Below are positions 1 through 5,406 of a DNA stretch of 9,586 nt, piece after piece. The DNA is from an uncultured Butyricicoccus sp. (GTDB lineage Bacteria; Bacillota; Clostridia; Oscillospirales; Butyricicoccaceae). Location of the stretch: positions 1-9,586 of the forward strand of contig USSI01000035.1 of NCBI GenBank assembly GCA_900557315.1, in the 5' to 3' direction. The first letter of the stretch is position 1. Each line of letters opens with the position of its first letter. The translations under genes were made by a program, and so were the position numbers. The notes below the pieces were generated by a model that was not told the origin of the DNA, did not search any database, and saw only the letters and a program-made list of their open reading frames with translations.

Positions 1-138
1 CATGTATCTACGCTGACCTCTGCAACTCTCAAGCAGACCGCGGCACATGGCGGCTGCGGCGAGTGCCAGACTTCCTGCCAGTCTGCCTGCAAGACTTCCT
101 GCACGGTAGCAAACCAGAAGTGCGAGCACGCGAAATAA
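1..138 (+). CDS. scfA: SCIFF ranthipeptide precursor ScfA (5' end outside window)
   Basis: This is the C-terminal 45 residues of a SCIFF peptide ('six cysteines in forty-five residues'), the substrate of the radical-SAM enzyme encoded just downstream. Reading frame 1 from the first base ends at TAA 136-138. The visible part is HVSTLTSATLKQ followed by a Cys-rich core, GGCGECQTSC to NQKCEHAK. The six cysteines are at visible positions 19, 22, 26, 30, 34 and 41, with Thr and Ser residues between them. In the characterised family member CteA, thioether links join Cys to Thr; here the core is rich in candidate partners. The N-terminal few residues and the ribosome binding site lie before the window. 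The match to the SCIFF family is strong in length, cysteine spacing and the adjacent maturase. Which residues are crosslinked cannot be read from sequence. Confidence 0.95.
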   Translation, partial: HVSTLTSATLKQTAAHGGCGECQTSCQSACKTSCTVANQKCEHAK

Positions 139-246
139 GGCTGCCGCCTTATTTCCATTCGATCGGAACCCTGGTTCCGGTCGGGTAATTTTGAATGCGC
201 GGTTACTGCGCAGATGAGACCAAAGGCGCGCCGGATGGCGCGCCTT
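132..246 (+). promoter_or_regulatory. hairpin cluster between scfA and scfB, possible partial terminators
   Basis: Three strong inverted repeats lie in this spacer. The first is GAAATAAGG (132-140) with CCTTATTTC (147-155), 9 bp with a 6-nt loop, spanning the scfA stop codon. The second, 161-182, is a 9-bp stem including one G-U pair and a CCTG loop, followed at 188-192 by only ATTTT. The third is AAGGCGCGCC (223-232) with GGCGCGCCTT (237-246), 10 bp with a GGAT loop. None has a full T-run, so they look like partial terminators or RNA-stabilising or processing structures. A likely effect is to make more precursor RNA than maturase RNA. I see no convincing promoter here, so scfB is probably transcribed by read-through. 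Confidence 0.6.
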
Positions 247-276
247 GTTCCTGTATATCGGAGGAAATAAAGAAAA

Positions 277-1647
277 ATGATTCATCGTTATCAAAAAAAC
301 GGATTGAATTTCGTGCTGGACGTCAATTCAGGCGCGGTGCATGTGCTGGATGACGTGAGCTATGCCGTGTCCGGCCTGATTGACGCGGATATGGCGGAGC
401 AGTGCCCGCAGACGGTCGTGGATGCGCTCGGGCAGTATCCGGCGGACGAGGTGCGCGAGGCCTACGGCGAGCTGTACGAGCTGAAAAAAGCCGGCCAGCT
501 GTTTGCGGAGGATGACTACATCGACGTCAGCCGTTACATCCCGGTCGGCGCGCCGGTCAAGGCGCTCTGCCTGCACGTTGCGCACGACTGCAACCTGCGC
601 TGCACCTACTGCTTCGCCTCCACCGGCGACTTTGGCCAGGGGCGCAAGATCATGCCGCCTGAGATTGCCCAAAAGGCGATCGACTTTGTGATCGCGCGCT
701 CGGGCAAGCGCCATAACATCGAGGTGGATTTCTTCGGAGGCGAGCCGCTGATGGCGTGGGATACGGTCGTGCAGACGGTCGATTACGCGCGCAGCCTGGA
801 GGAGAAGTTCGATAAGAAATTCCGGTTTACCATCACCACCAACGGCCTGCTGCTTGACGAGGACAAGCGGGCGTACATCAATGAAAACATGGACAACGTC
901 GTGCTTTCGCTGGACGGCCGTCCCAAGGTCAACGACGAGTTCCGCAAGACCGTGTCCGGCACGGGCAGTTACGACGTGATCGTGCCCAAGTTCAAGGCGC
1001 TGGTCGATGCGCGCGACCCGCAGAAGGATTACTATGCGCGCGGCACCTTCACCTCGCATAATCTGGACTTTGCCGACGACGTGGTGCACATCGCGGACGC
1101 GGGATTTGACCGCCTGTCGGTCGAGCCGGTGACTGCCGACCCGGGCTGCGGCTACGATCTGACCGAAGCCGACCTGCCCAAAATCGAGGCGGAGTACGAC
1201 CGCCTGACCGAGATCATGCTCGAGCGCCGCAAGGCGGGCAAGCCCTTCAGCTTTTTCCACTTCATGGTCGATCTCGACCAGGGGCCGTGCGTGGTCAAGC
1301 GCCTGCGCGGCTGCGGCGCGGGCTATGAGTACGTTGCAGTCACGCCGGACGGCGATATCTATCCCTGCCACCAGTTCGTGGGCAAGGAGGAGTTTAAGCA
1401 GGGCAGTGTGCTCGATCAGTCGTTTGACATGGAGATTGCGACAAAGTTTGCGGGCATGAATATCTATACCCGCCCCAAATGCCAGAAGTGCTGGGCGAAG
1501 TTCTACTGCTCGGGCGGCTGCTCGGCGGCGAACTACAATATGAACCACGATATGAACGATTCCTACGATCTTGGATGCGAGATGGAGCGCAAACGTTTGG
1601 AGTGTGCAATTTATCTGAAAGCGGCTGAGAATATCTGCAAGGATTAG
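277..1647 (+). CDS. scfB: radical SAM SCIFF/ranthipeptide maturase ScfB
   Basis: This 456-residue cytoplasmic enzyme should install thioether crosslinks in the adjacent SCIFF peptide, using S-adenosylmethionine and iron-sulfur clusters. Residues about 1-90 resemble a PqqD-like precursor-recognition domain. The radical SAM cluster motif CX3CX2C is C105, C109 and C112 (CNLRCTYC). The SAM-binding GGEP motif is at 154-157. The C-terminal SPASM region holds the auxiliary-cluster cysteines: C338, C346, C364, C402, C405, C411, C415, C434 and C443. Length and domain order match the SCIFF maturase family (CteB type). The start is ATG 277, preceded by GGAGGA at 260-265. It lies 138 bases after scfA and is probably co-transcribed through the hairpin spacer. 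No break or missing key residue is visible. Confidence 0.96.
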   Translation: MIHRYQKNGLNFVLDVNSGAVHVLDDVSYAVSGLIDADMAEQCPQTVVDALGQYPADEVREAYGELYELKKAGQLFAEDDYIDVSRYIPVGAPVKALCLHVAHDCNLRCTYCFASTGDFGQGRKIMPPEIAQKAIDFVIARSGKRHNIEVDFFGGEPLMAWDTVVQTVDYARSLEEKFDKKFRFTITTNGLLLDEDKRAYINENMDNVVLSLDGRPKVNDEFRKTVSGTGSYDVIVPKFKALVDARDPQKDYYARGTFTSHNLDFADDVVHIADAGFDRLSVEPVTADPGCGYDLTEADLPKIEAEYDRLTEIMLERRKAGKPFSFFHFMVDLDQGPCVVKRLRGCGAGYEYVAVTPDGDIYPCHQFVGKEEFKQGSVLDQSFDMEIATKFAGMNIYTRPKCQKCWAKFYCSGGCSAANYNMNHDMNDSYDLGCEMERKRLECAIYLKAAENICKD

Positions 1648-1685
1648 TCATAGTGCCAAATTGTGCAAAGAATGTGTAAAAGTCG

Positions 1686-1715
1686 TTGCAATATCCCCGT
1701 TTTGTGGCGTATAAT
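1686..1715 (+). promoter_or_regulatory. sigma-A-type promoter for the 1761 gene
   Basis: TTGCAA (1686-1691) and a perfect TATAAT (1710-1715) are separated by 18 bp. Transcription should start near 1722, about 39 bases before the start codon of the next gene. The unit that follows therefore does not depend on scfAB transcription. No clear terminator lies between scfB and this promoter. Confidence 0.7.
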
Positions 1716-1760
1716 GAGCACTGTATTTTTCAAATGTCCTTTTGAAGGAGATGTCATGTT

Positions 1761-2252
1761 ATGCCGCAGAATGTAATGGTATCGGTGGTCGGCGAGGGCG
1801 AATATCTGCCTAAGCTGGTGCGGGCGATCCTGAGCCGGGAGGTCATCCCGCAGCGCAATCTGTTTTTGTCGGCTAAAAATAAAGTGGCCTGCCAGGCGGC
1901 TGAAGGGTATGCGTTCAGCCTGTGCGAGGACGACCTGTCCGCGATGATTAAGAGCGAGATCGTGCTGGTAACCGCGTCCAAGCGCGAGATGCCGACCGAA
2001 CTGGCGAAGCTTTCGAGCAGCTCGCAGAAGCGCGTGGTTGTCACCGTGTGCGACAATGAAAAAGTCAACCTGGAGTATGTGGCAGACCGCATTGCCGCAG
2101 CGACCGAGTTGATTGCCGCCGTGCTGCACAGGGACGAAAACGGCAAGCTGTATGCAACCTATGAGATCAGCCAGAAGACGCGTCTGTTCCTGCATCAGCC
2201 CTGCCGCGATCTGGTAAACGCAATGTGCGACGCAATCAATGAAGAAGGCTGA
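1761..2252 (+). CDS. small protein resembling the N-terminal half of pyrroline-5-carboxylate reductase
   Basis: This is a 163-residue protein of unproven function. Residues about 4-95 follow the beta-alpha-beta order of the NAD(P)-binding domain of ProC-type reductases. A first strand ends in GEGEYL, where active enzymes have a GxGxM/A turn; a segment like 'xIPxxNLFLS' comes next, then SEIVLVTASKREM where ProC has its third strand and 'KP' motif. The glycine motif is degenerate, and the all-helical C-terminal catalytic and dimerisation domain is absent: ProC is usually about 270 residues. A binding or scaffolding role, or a relic, is more likely than proline synthesis. ATG 1761 follows AAGGAG (1745-1750); the ATGs at 1751 and 1756 are too near or out of frame. 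A solid promoter precedes it and the SpoIIM-like gene follows after 60 bases. The family assignment rests on pattern only. Confidence 0.5.
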   Translation: MPQNVMVSVVGEGEYLPKLVRAILSREVIPQRNLFLSAKNKVACQAAEGYAFSLCEDDLSAMIKSEIVLVTASKREMPTELAKLSSSSQKRVVVTVCDNEKVNLEYVADRIAAATELIAAVLHRDENGKLYATYEISQKTRLFLHQPCRDLVNAMCDAINEEG

Positions 2253-2266
2253 GTTCTAACCGGCCG

Positions 2267-2342
2267 AAACCGGGAATATGCTGTTCTATGACCTTCCTTA
2301 AGGAGGAGACGTATGAACAAACAGCATATTCCCGGTTTTTTT
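2267..2342 (+). repeat. 19-bp perfect inverted repeat plus T-run enclosing the next gene's RBS and start codon
   Basis: The left arm (2267-2285, AAACCGGGAATATGCTGTT) and the right arm (2320-2338) are perfect 19-base complements. The right arm runs into a seven-T tract (2336-2342), as in an intrinsic terminator, but the loop is long (34 nt). That loop holds the ribosome binding site AAGGAGG (2300-2306) and the ATG at 2313. The right arm itself encodes residues 3-9 of the next protein. It may end RNA from the upstream gene, attenuate read-through, or present the ribosome binding site in a loop. A weak -10-like TATGCT (2277-2282) lies in the left arm, with no good -35. Confidence 0.75.
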
Positions 2343-2852
2343 GATTCTCTGGTGCGCACGCCGGCGTTTTTATTCCTGTGTGCGATGTTTCTGTGCGGGG
2401 CGCTCGCGGGCGGCCTGACCGGGCTGCACGCCAGCGAGGGGGACAGCGCGGTCGAGCTGACCGCCATGCTGTCCGCCCTGCCCGGACAGGCGGTGAGCAG
2501 CGTGCTGTGCGCGGTGCTGTGGCTGGTGCTGCCGCTGGTGTGCGCGCTGCTGCGGCCAGTCTCGCTGTGCCTGTCCGCGGTTGCGGCGGCGCGCGGCTTT
2601 GTGCTCGCGCTGACCGTAGCGGTGGGCGTCGGGCAGGGGGAGGGCGTGCTGCTTTCCCTGAGTGCTGCCGGCCTGCCGGCGGTGCTGAGTGTCTCCGCAC
2701 TGCTGGCGGCGTGCGCGATGGTCTGGCAGAGCGGGGAAGCCGCGGGACGGTTCGCACTGCGCGCCTGCCGTGTGCCGTATGCGCTGTGCGTGCTGGCGGC
2801 GGCGCTCAGCGCCCTGCTGCGGGTGGGCATTGCGGCGCTGTGGAATATGTAA
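2313..2852 (+). CDS. SpoIIM-like small integral membrane protein
   Basis: This 179-residue hydrophobic protein has about five membrane segments, roughly 18-39, 61-80, 83-106, 110-137 and 155-175. The order is a short N-terminal tail, one membrane segment, an acidic outer loop (ASEGDSAVELTAML), then a hydrophobic pack containing ARGFVLALTVAV. This resembles the SpoIIM/DUF95 family, where a similar 'RGFxLGFTVG' stretch occurs. SpoIIM acts in engulfment during sporulation; whether this protein does is unknown, and it may be a paralogue. The start ATG follows AAGGAGG (2300-2306). The first ten codons lie in the right arm and T-run of the inverted repeat, so expression may be attenuated. A later start is possible but lacks an equally good ribosome binding site. 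It is probably transcribed with the 1761 gene. Confidence 0.55.
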   Translation: MNKQHIPGFFDSLVRTPAFLFLCAMFLCGALAGGLTGLHASEGDSAVELTAMLSALPGQAVSSVLCAVLWLVLPLVCALLRPVSLCLSAVAAARGFVLALTVAVGVGQGEGVLLSLSAAGLPAVLSVSALLAACAMVWQSGEAAGRFALRACRVPYALCVLAAALSALLRVGIAALWNM

Positions 2853-2856
2853 ACAC

Positions 2857-2895
2857 AAAAGCCGGATGCATTACGTGAAATGCGTCCGGCTTTTT
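2857..2895. terminator. bidirectional intrinsic terminator
   Basis: A stem forms between 2861-2872 (GCCGGATGCATT) and 2879-2890, 12 bp with one G-U pair and a 6-nt loop. AAAA lies on the left and TTTTT on the right. It closes the SpoIIM-like gene from the left and the minus-strand ribbon-helix-helix gene, which ends two bases beyond it, from the right. Confidence 0.9.
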
Positions 2896-2896
2896 A

Positions 2897-3073
2897 CTAT
2901 TCCTCATGGCAACAGATTACACCATGCTGTTGCTCGTACGATTTAATATACTCTTCCAAAATATATTCCAATTCTTTATTGTAAGAGCGCTTGTTTTGTT
3001 TCGCAAGTGTTTTTATCTTCTGCGTCAGTGTTGGCTCAATACGAAGGGGATAAGGGGGTTGCTGTGGTGCCAT
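2897..3073 (-). CDS. Arc-type ribbon-helix-helix DNA-binding protein, 58 residues
   Basis: A short open frame on the minus strand encodes MAPQQPPYPLRIEPTLTQKI, continuing KTLAKQNKRSYNKELEYILEEYIKSYEQ and ending VICCHEE. The pattern is that of Arc/MetJ-type regulators. A strand that would enter the DNA major groove (PLRIEP, residues 9-14) is followed by helix A (15-27), a turn (NKRSYN), and helix B (KELEYILEEYIKSY, 33-46). Such proteins bind DNA as dimers. In-frame TGA lies three codons upstream, so ATG at 3073 is the first possible start; AAGGAT precedes it on the minus strand. It has its own promoter, is divergent from the 3215 gene, and is convergent with the SpoIIM-like gene. Its AT-rich composition differs from the neighbours. 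A role as repressor of itself and the divergent gene is inferred. Confidence 0.8.
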   Translation of the reverse strand: MAPQQPPYPLRIEPTLTQKIKTLAKQNKRSYNKELEYILEEYIKSYEQQHGVICCHEE

Positions 3074-3099
3074 GCGATATCACATCCTTAACTGATTCT

Positions 3100-3128
3100 A
3101 TATTACATCAAAGTGTTTCTTTCTGCAA
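3100..3128 (-). promoter_or_regulatory. promoter of the ribbon-helix-helix gene
   Basis: Read on the minus strand, TTGCAG (3128-3123) is followed 17 bp later by TAATAT (3105-3100). A half-site-like GATTCT (3094-3099), the complement of the AGAATC core of the nearby repeats, abuts the -10. The -35 abuts repeat copy 1, so the site is placed for autoregulation. Confidence 0.6.
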
Positions 3129-3203
3129 TATAGATAAAAATAGAATCTATTAGTTGACATATATTGTATGAGGCGATATTATATAGATATAAAAAGAATC
3201 TAT
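3128..3203 (+). repeat. two 23-bp imperfect direct repeats, likely operators
   Basis: Copy 1 is 3128-3150 and copy 2 is 3181-3203; they match at 21 of 23 positions. Both start ATATAGATA and end AGAATCTAT. Each contains an inverted pair, ATAGAT with ATCTAT, 9 bases apart. Copy 1 also ends in the palindrome AATAGAATCTATT (3139-3151). The starts are 53 bp apart, about five helical turns, and the repeats flank the -35 and -10 of the plus-strand promoter. They are good candidate binding sites for the ribbon-helix-helix protein. Confidence 0.7.
3154..3182 (+). promoter_or_regulatory. strong promoter of the 73-residue protein gene
   Basis: A perfect TTGACA (3154-3159) lies 17 bp from TATTAT (3177-3182). 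Transcription should start near 3189, inside repeat copy 2. The near-consensus promoter between two repeats suggests strong expression that is normally held down by a repressor. Confidence 0.8.
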
Positions 3204-3214
3204 GGAGGTGCAAG

Positions 3215-3436
3215 ATGAACGAGAGAACAAAGGATTGGCTTGAGGATATTAAAAATGATTTGGCGGGACTGCAAGGGGATATTATCTGGATGAGTGTTCT
3301 TCTGGAGCAAATGGAGGGAGAAGCAGGACTTTATAATCTTCGCCGTGCACGAGATTACATCTGTGGACACGCACAGGGCCTCGCAATTTCGGCACGCAAA
3401 CTTGTTGAAACGCAAGAGAGCATGAAGAAGGGATAA
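3215..3436 (+). CDS. unknown 73-residue helical protein
   Basis: I do not recognise this family. The protein begins MNERTKDWLEDIKNDLAGLQ and ends ETQESMKKG. It is charged and probably almost all helical, with heptad-like hydrophobic spacing (W8, I12, L17, L20, I24, L30, L31), so a small helical bundle or coiled coil is likely. No signal peptide, membrane segment or zinc motif is seen. The start is ATG 3215, with GGAGGTG at 3204-3210; the open frame runs back to 3164, but that part overlaps the promoter and repeat. The gene is AT-rich, divergent from the ribbon-helix-helix gene, and has no obvious terminator before marR. Small helical partners of ribbon-helix-helix regulators occur on mobile elements and in toxin-antitoxin pairs, but nothing here identifies one. 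Confidence 0.75.
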   Translation: MNERTKDWLEDIKNDLAGLQGDIIWMSVLLEQMEGEAGLYNLRRARDYICGHAQGLAISARKLVETQESMKKG

Positions 3437-3451
3437 ACACTTTTGGCGCTG

Positions 3452-3494
3452 TTGCAATTTTTACTTCAGTATGCTAATATTTAGATAGCTAAAT
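3452..3494 (+). promoter_or_regulatory. marR promoter with overlapping palindromic operator
   Basis: TTGCAA (3452-3457) is 17 bp from TAATAT (3475-3480), which is preceded by TGC, an extended -10. The palindrome ATTTAG-ATAG-CTAAAT (3479-3494) overlaps the -10 and the expected start of transcription. It has the size and form of a MarR-family site and resembles published FabT sites (TTTGA/TCAAA arms). Autorepression is the likely mode. Confidence 0.7.
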
Positions 3495-3518
3495 TAACTG
3501 GGGAAAGGCGGTGCGGGT

Positions 3519-3983
3519 ATGGCCAGCGCGGAACAGCTCAATTCCTTTCTGGTCGATATGTTCGGCCGCATCAATAAGATCGAAGAACGCACCATGGCGG
3601 GCGGCCTTGGCAGTGCGATCTCGATCACGGAAATCCATATCATCGAGAAGATCGGTGCGCGCGAGCCGGTGCGCATGGGGGAGATCGCCAAGTCGATCGG
3701 CGTGACGCTTGCCACGCTGACAGTCGCCTGCGATAAGCTGGAGGCCAAGGGGCTGATCCGGCGCGTGCGGAGCATAGAAGACCGCCGGGTTGTCAACGTT
3801 ATGCTGACGGCAAAGGGGCGCGCGGCCTATGAGTATCACAAGGCGTTCCACGAACGCATGATTGCGTCCGTGCTGGACACGCTTTCCCCGGAACAGACCG
3901 CCGTGCTGGCGCAGAGCCTGGAGAAACTGCAGGATTTTTTCCGGCAGGAAGAGGCGGCGATGGAGGTCGAAGCGGATGGATAA
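3519..3983 (+). CDS. MarR-family repressor, FabT-like
   Basis: This 154-residue dimeric DNA-binding protein has the winged helix-turn-helix of the MarR family. N-terminal dimer helices are followed by SITEIHIIEKIG (35-46), the helix-turn-helix (about 52-75, MGEIAKSIGVTLATLTVACD), a wing with the D-R-R signature (SIEDRRVVNVMLTAKG, 85-100), and C-terminal dimer helices to FFRQEE. 'SITEIHIIE' and 'HKAFHERMI' are features of FabT-like regulators, which control fatty-acid synthesis in Firmicutes and sense acyl-ACP. Here the partner gene is a permease, so its ligand may differ. ATG 3519 is preceded by GGGAAAGG (3501-3508) at an acceptable distance. The last eight bases overlap the permease start, indicating coupled translation. 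A palindrome in its own promoter suggests autoregulation. Confidence 0.85.
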   Translation: MASAEQLNSFLVDMFGRINKIEERTMAGGLGSAISITEIHIIEKIGAREPVRMGEIAKSIGVTLATLTVACDKLEAKGLIRRVRSIEDRRVVNVMLTAKGRAAYEYHKAFHERMIASVLDTLSPEQTAVLAQSLEKLQDFFRQEEAAMEVEADG

Positions 3984-4926
3984 CCTGATTTTCTGCCTGA
4001 ATGCGACCGTGCCGATTTTTGCGATCATCCTGCTGGGCCGCCTGCTGCGCGGGCGGCATTTTTTTGCGCCGCAGACGCTGGCCGATCTGGACAAGCTGGC
4101 GTTCAAGGTGCTGCTGCCCGTCCTGCTGTTCCGCGACATCGCGGCAGGGCGCATCACCGAGCAGTTTGACCTCAAATTCTTCCTGTTCTGCGCGGGCATT
4201 ACGACCGTGTATTTTTTTGCGATCTGGCTGGGCGCGGCAAAGCTGCTGCCGGACAAAAGCATGGTCGGCGCGTTCACGCAGGGCGCTTTTCGCGGCTCGC
4301 AGGCGATTTTGGGCGTGGCGTTTGTGCAGAACCTGTACGGGGACGCGGGTCTGGTGCCGCTGATGATTGTGGCGAGCGTGCCGCTGTACAATATTTTTTC
4401 CGTGCTGGTGCTGACCGTCACCGCGCCGCAGGAAAAAGGCGTGGAGCGCCGCGGCGTGGTCAGCCGCACGCTCGGCGGCATCATCACCAACCCGATCATC
4501 CTCGGGATTCTGGCGGGCCTGCCGTTCTCGCTGCTGTCCGTGGAGTTCCCGGCCATGCTGTCAAAGGGGCTGGATATGCTTGCGGGCTGTGCCACGCCGC
4601 TGGCGCTCCTCAGCATTGGCGCGGGCTTTGAGGGCGCGAAGGCGATCAAAAAGCTGGGGCCCACCTGTGCCGCAACCTTTATCAAGCTGGTGCTGCTGCC
4701 CGCCATCTTTTTGCCGATTGCTGCATGGATGGGGTTCCGTGACCAGGCGATGGTTGCGCTGGTCATCCTGTGCGGCGCGCCGAGTACGGTTTCCGGCTAT
4801 GTCATGGCGAAAAACATGGGCGGCGACCATGTGCTTTCGGCTTCCATCGTGGTGCTGAGCACCGCGCTCAGCGCGGTCACGCTGACAGCCATCCTGTTCA
4901 TTCTGCGCACCGCGGGCCTGATATGA
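3976..4926 (+). CDS. AEC-family (auxin efflux carrier-like) permease
   Basis: This 316-residue inner-membrane transporter has about ten hydrophobic segments in two halves, as in the AEC family, which exports or exchanges small organic acids such as malate or malonate. The N terminus is MDNLIFCLNATVPIFAIILL. Family-like features are LGRLLR after helix 1, KLAFKVLLPVLLF, the segment GAFRGSQAILGVA (where AEC proteins have 'R.N..F.G'), ITNPIILGILAG at the start of the second half, CATPLALLSIGAGF, and GAPSTVSGYVMAKNMGGD near the end. The start at ATG 3976 is chosen because GGAGGT (3962-3967) lies eight bases before it and it overlaps the marR stop; the open frame extends further back inside marR. 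The substrate cannot be told. Co-transcription with marR suggests ligand-controlled export. Confidence 0.9.
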   Translation: MDNLIFCLNATVPIFAIILLGRLLRGRHFFAPQTLADLDKLAFKVLLPVLLFRDIAAGRITEQFDLKFFLFCAGITTVYFFAIWLGAAKLLPDKSMVGAFTQGAFRGSQAILGVAFVQNLYGDAGLVPLMIVASVPLYNIFSVLVLTVTAPQEKGVERRGVVSRTLGGIITNPIILGILAGLPFSLLSVEFPAMLSKGLDMLAGCATPLALLSIGAGFEGAKAIKKLGPTCAATFIKLVLLPAIFLPIAAWMGFRDQAMVALVILCGAPSTVSGYVMAKNMGGDHVLSASIVVLSTALSAVTLTAILFILRTAGLI

Positions 4927-4954
4927 CGAACAAAGGCTGCGCTTGTGCGCCGCC

Positions 4955-4983
4955 TTGACATTACCCCTCCGGGCTGGTATTGT
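4955..4983 (+). promoter_or_regulatory. extended -10 promoter of the DUF5655-mocR unit
   Basis: A perfect TTGACA (4955-4960) is 17 bp from TATTGT (4978-4983), which is preceded by TGG (extended -10). Transcription should begin near 4989-4991. That is just after the left arm of the hairpin at 4963-5011, so this RNA would lack that arm. Confidence 0.7.
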
Positions 4984-5014
4984 AATGATAACAATGCCAG
5001 TTCGGAGGGGTTTT
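4963..5014 (+). promoter_or_regulatory. 21-bp hairpin that pairs with the downstream ribosome binding site
   Basis: Left arm 4963-4983 and right arm 4991-5011 are complementary over 21 positions. The three positions that are not Watson-Crick (left bases 4972, 4973 and 4978) are all G-U pairs in RNA, so the stem is unbroken, with a 7-nt loop. The right arm ends GGAGGGG (5004-5010), the ribosome binding site of the next gene, followed by TTTT. In RNA coming from the AEC gene it could end transcription or hide the ribosome binding site; RNA from the local promoter would not form it. Confidence 0.75.
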
Positions 5015-5016
5015 AT

Positions 5017-5394
5017 ATGCCGGATTTTACCAATATTGATGCCATGCAGTTCTTTGACCGCCGTCCGCGTGAGTTGGAACTGTATCAGGATTTTGAAGAT
5101 AAGGTGTTCGCCGCCTGCCCGGAGACGCACATCCGCGTGCAGAAGACCCAGATCACCTTTGAAAACCGGCACGGCTTTGCCTTTGTCTCCCTGCCGCGCC
5201 GTAAGGTCAAGGAACCGACTATTGTCGTCAGCTTCGGCCTGTCTTACCGGGTGGATTCGCCGCGCATCTGGGTCGCGACCGAGCCGTATCCAAACCGCTG
5301 GACGCATCATATGCTGATTTCGGACGAGAGCCAGCTGGATGAGGAAGTGCTGGGCTGGATCAAAGAAGCCGCTGCTTTCGCGGCCGCAAAGTGA
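5017..5394 (+). CDS. DUF5655-type conserved protein
   Basis: This 125-residue soluble protein resembles the DUF5655 family, whose function is not established. It has a helical N terminus (MPDFTNIDAMQFFDRRPREL), then a strand-rich core with the family-like sequence IRVQKTQITFENRHGFAFVS (39-58), a second block IVVSFGLSYRVDSPRIWVATEPYPNRW in two parts (69-84 and 85-95), then HHMLISDESQLDEE and a closing helix. No signal peptide, membrane segment or nuclease motif is seen. The start ATG is preceded by GGAGGGG (5004-5010), which lies in the hairpin. The open frame goes back to 4945 but that part is promoter. It is 12 bases before the mocR start, with the mocR ribosome binding site overlapping its stop, so the two are one operon. 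Confidence 0.75.
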   Translation: MPDFTNIDAMQFFDRRPRELELYQDFEDKVFAACPETHIRVQKTQITFENRHGFAFVSLPRRKVKEPTIVVSFGLSYRVDSPRIWVATEPYPNRWTHHMLISDESQLDEEVLGWIKEAAAFAAAK

Positions 5395-5406
5395 GGGGAC
5401 GGACAG

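Noticed and set aside
328..1548. 406-codon minus-strand frame opposite scfB
   Set aside because: Antisense shadow of a strongly conserved radical SAM enzyme; no domain or initiation signal.
1729..1749. Short hairpin TTCAAA/TTTGAA or TCCTT/AAGGA over the ribosome binding site of the 1761 gene
   Set aside because: Only 5-6 bp and weak; likely chance in a short leader.
2253..2312. Separate promoter for the SpoIIM-like gene (TTCTAA-17-TATGCT)
   Set aside because: The -35 matches consensus at only three positions and the -10 at four; not strong enough to list.
3128..3203. CRISPR-like array
   Set aside because: Only two imperfect copies that overlap promoter elements; no cas genes and no further repeats.
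2897..3436. Classical toxin-antitoxin system
   Set aside because: The divergent layout and the absence of any recognisable toxin fold in the 73-residue protein do not support it; toxin and antitoxin genes usually form one operon.
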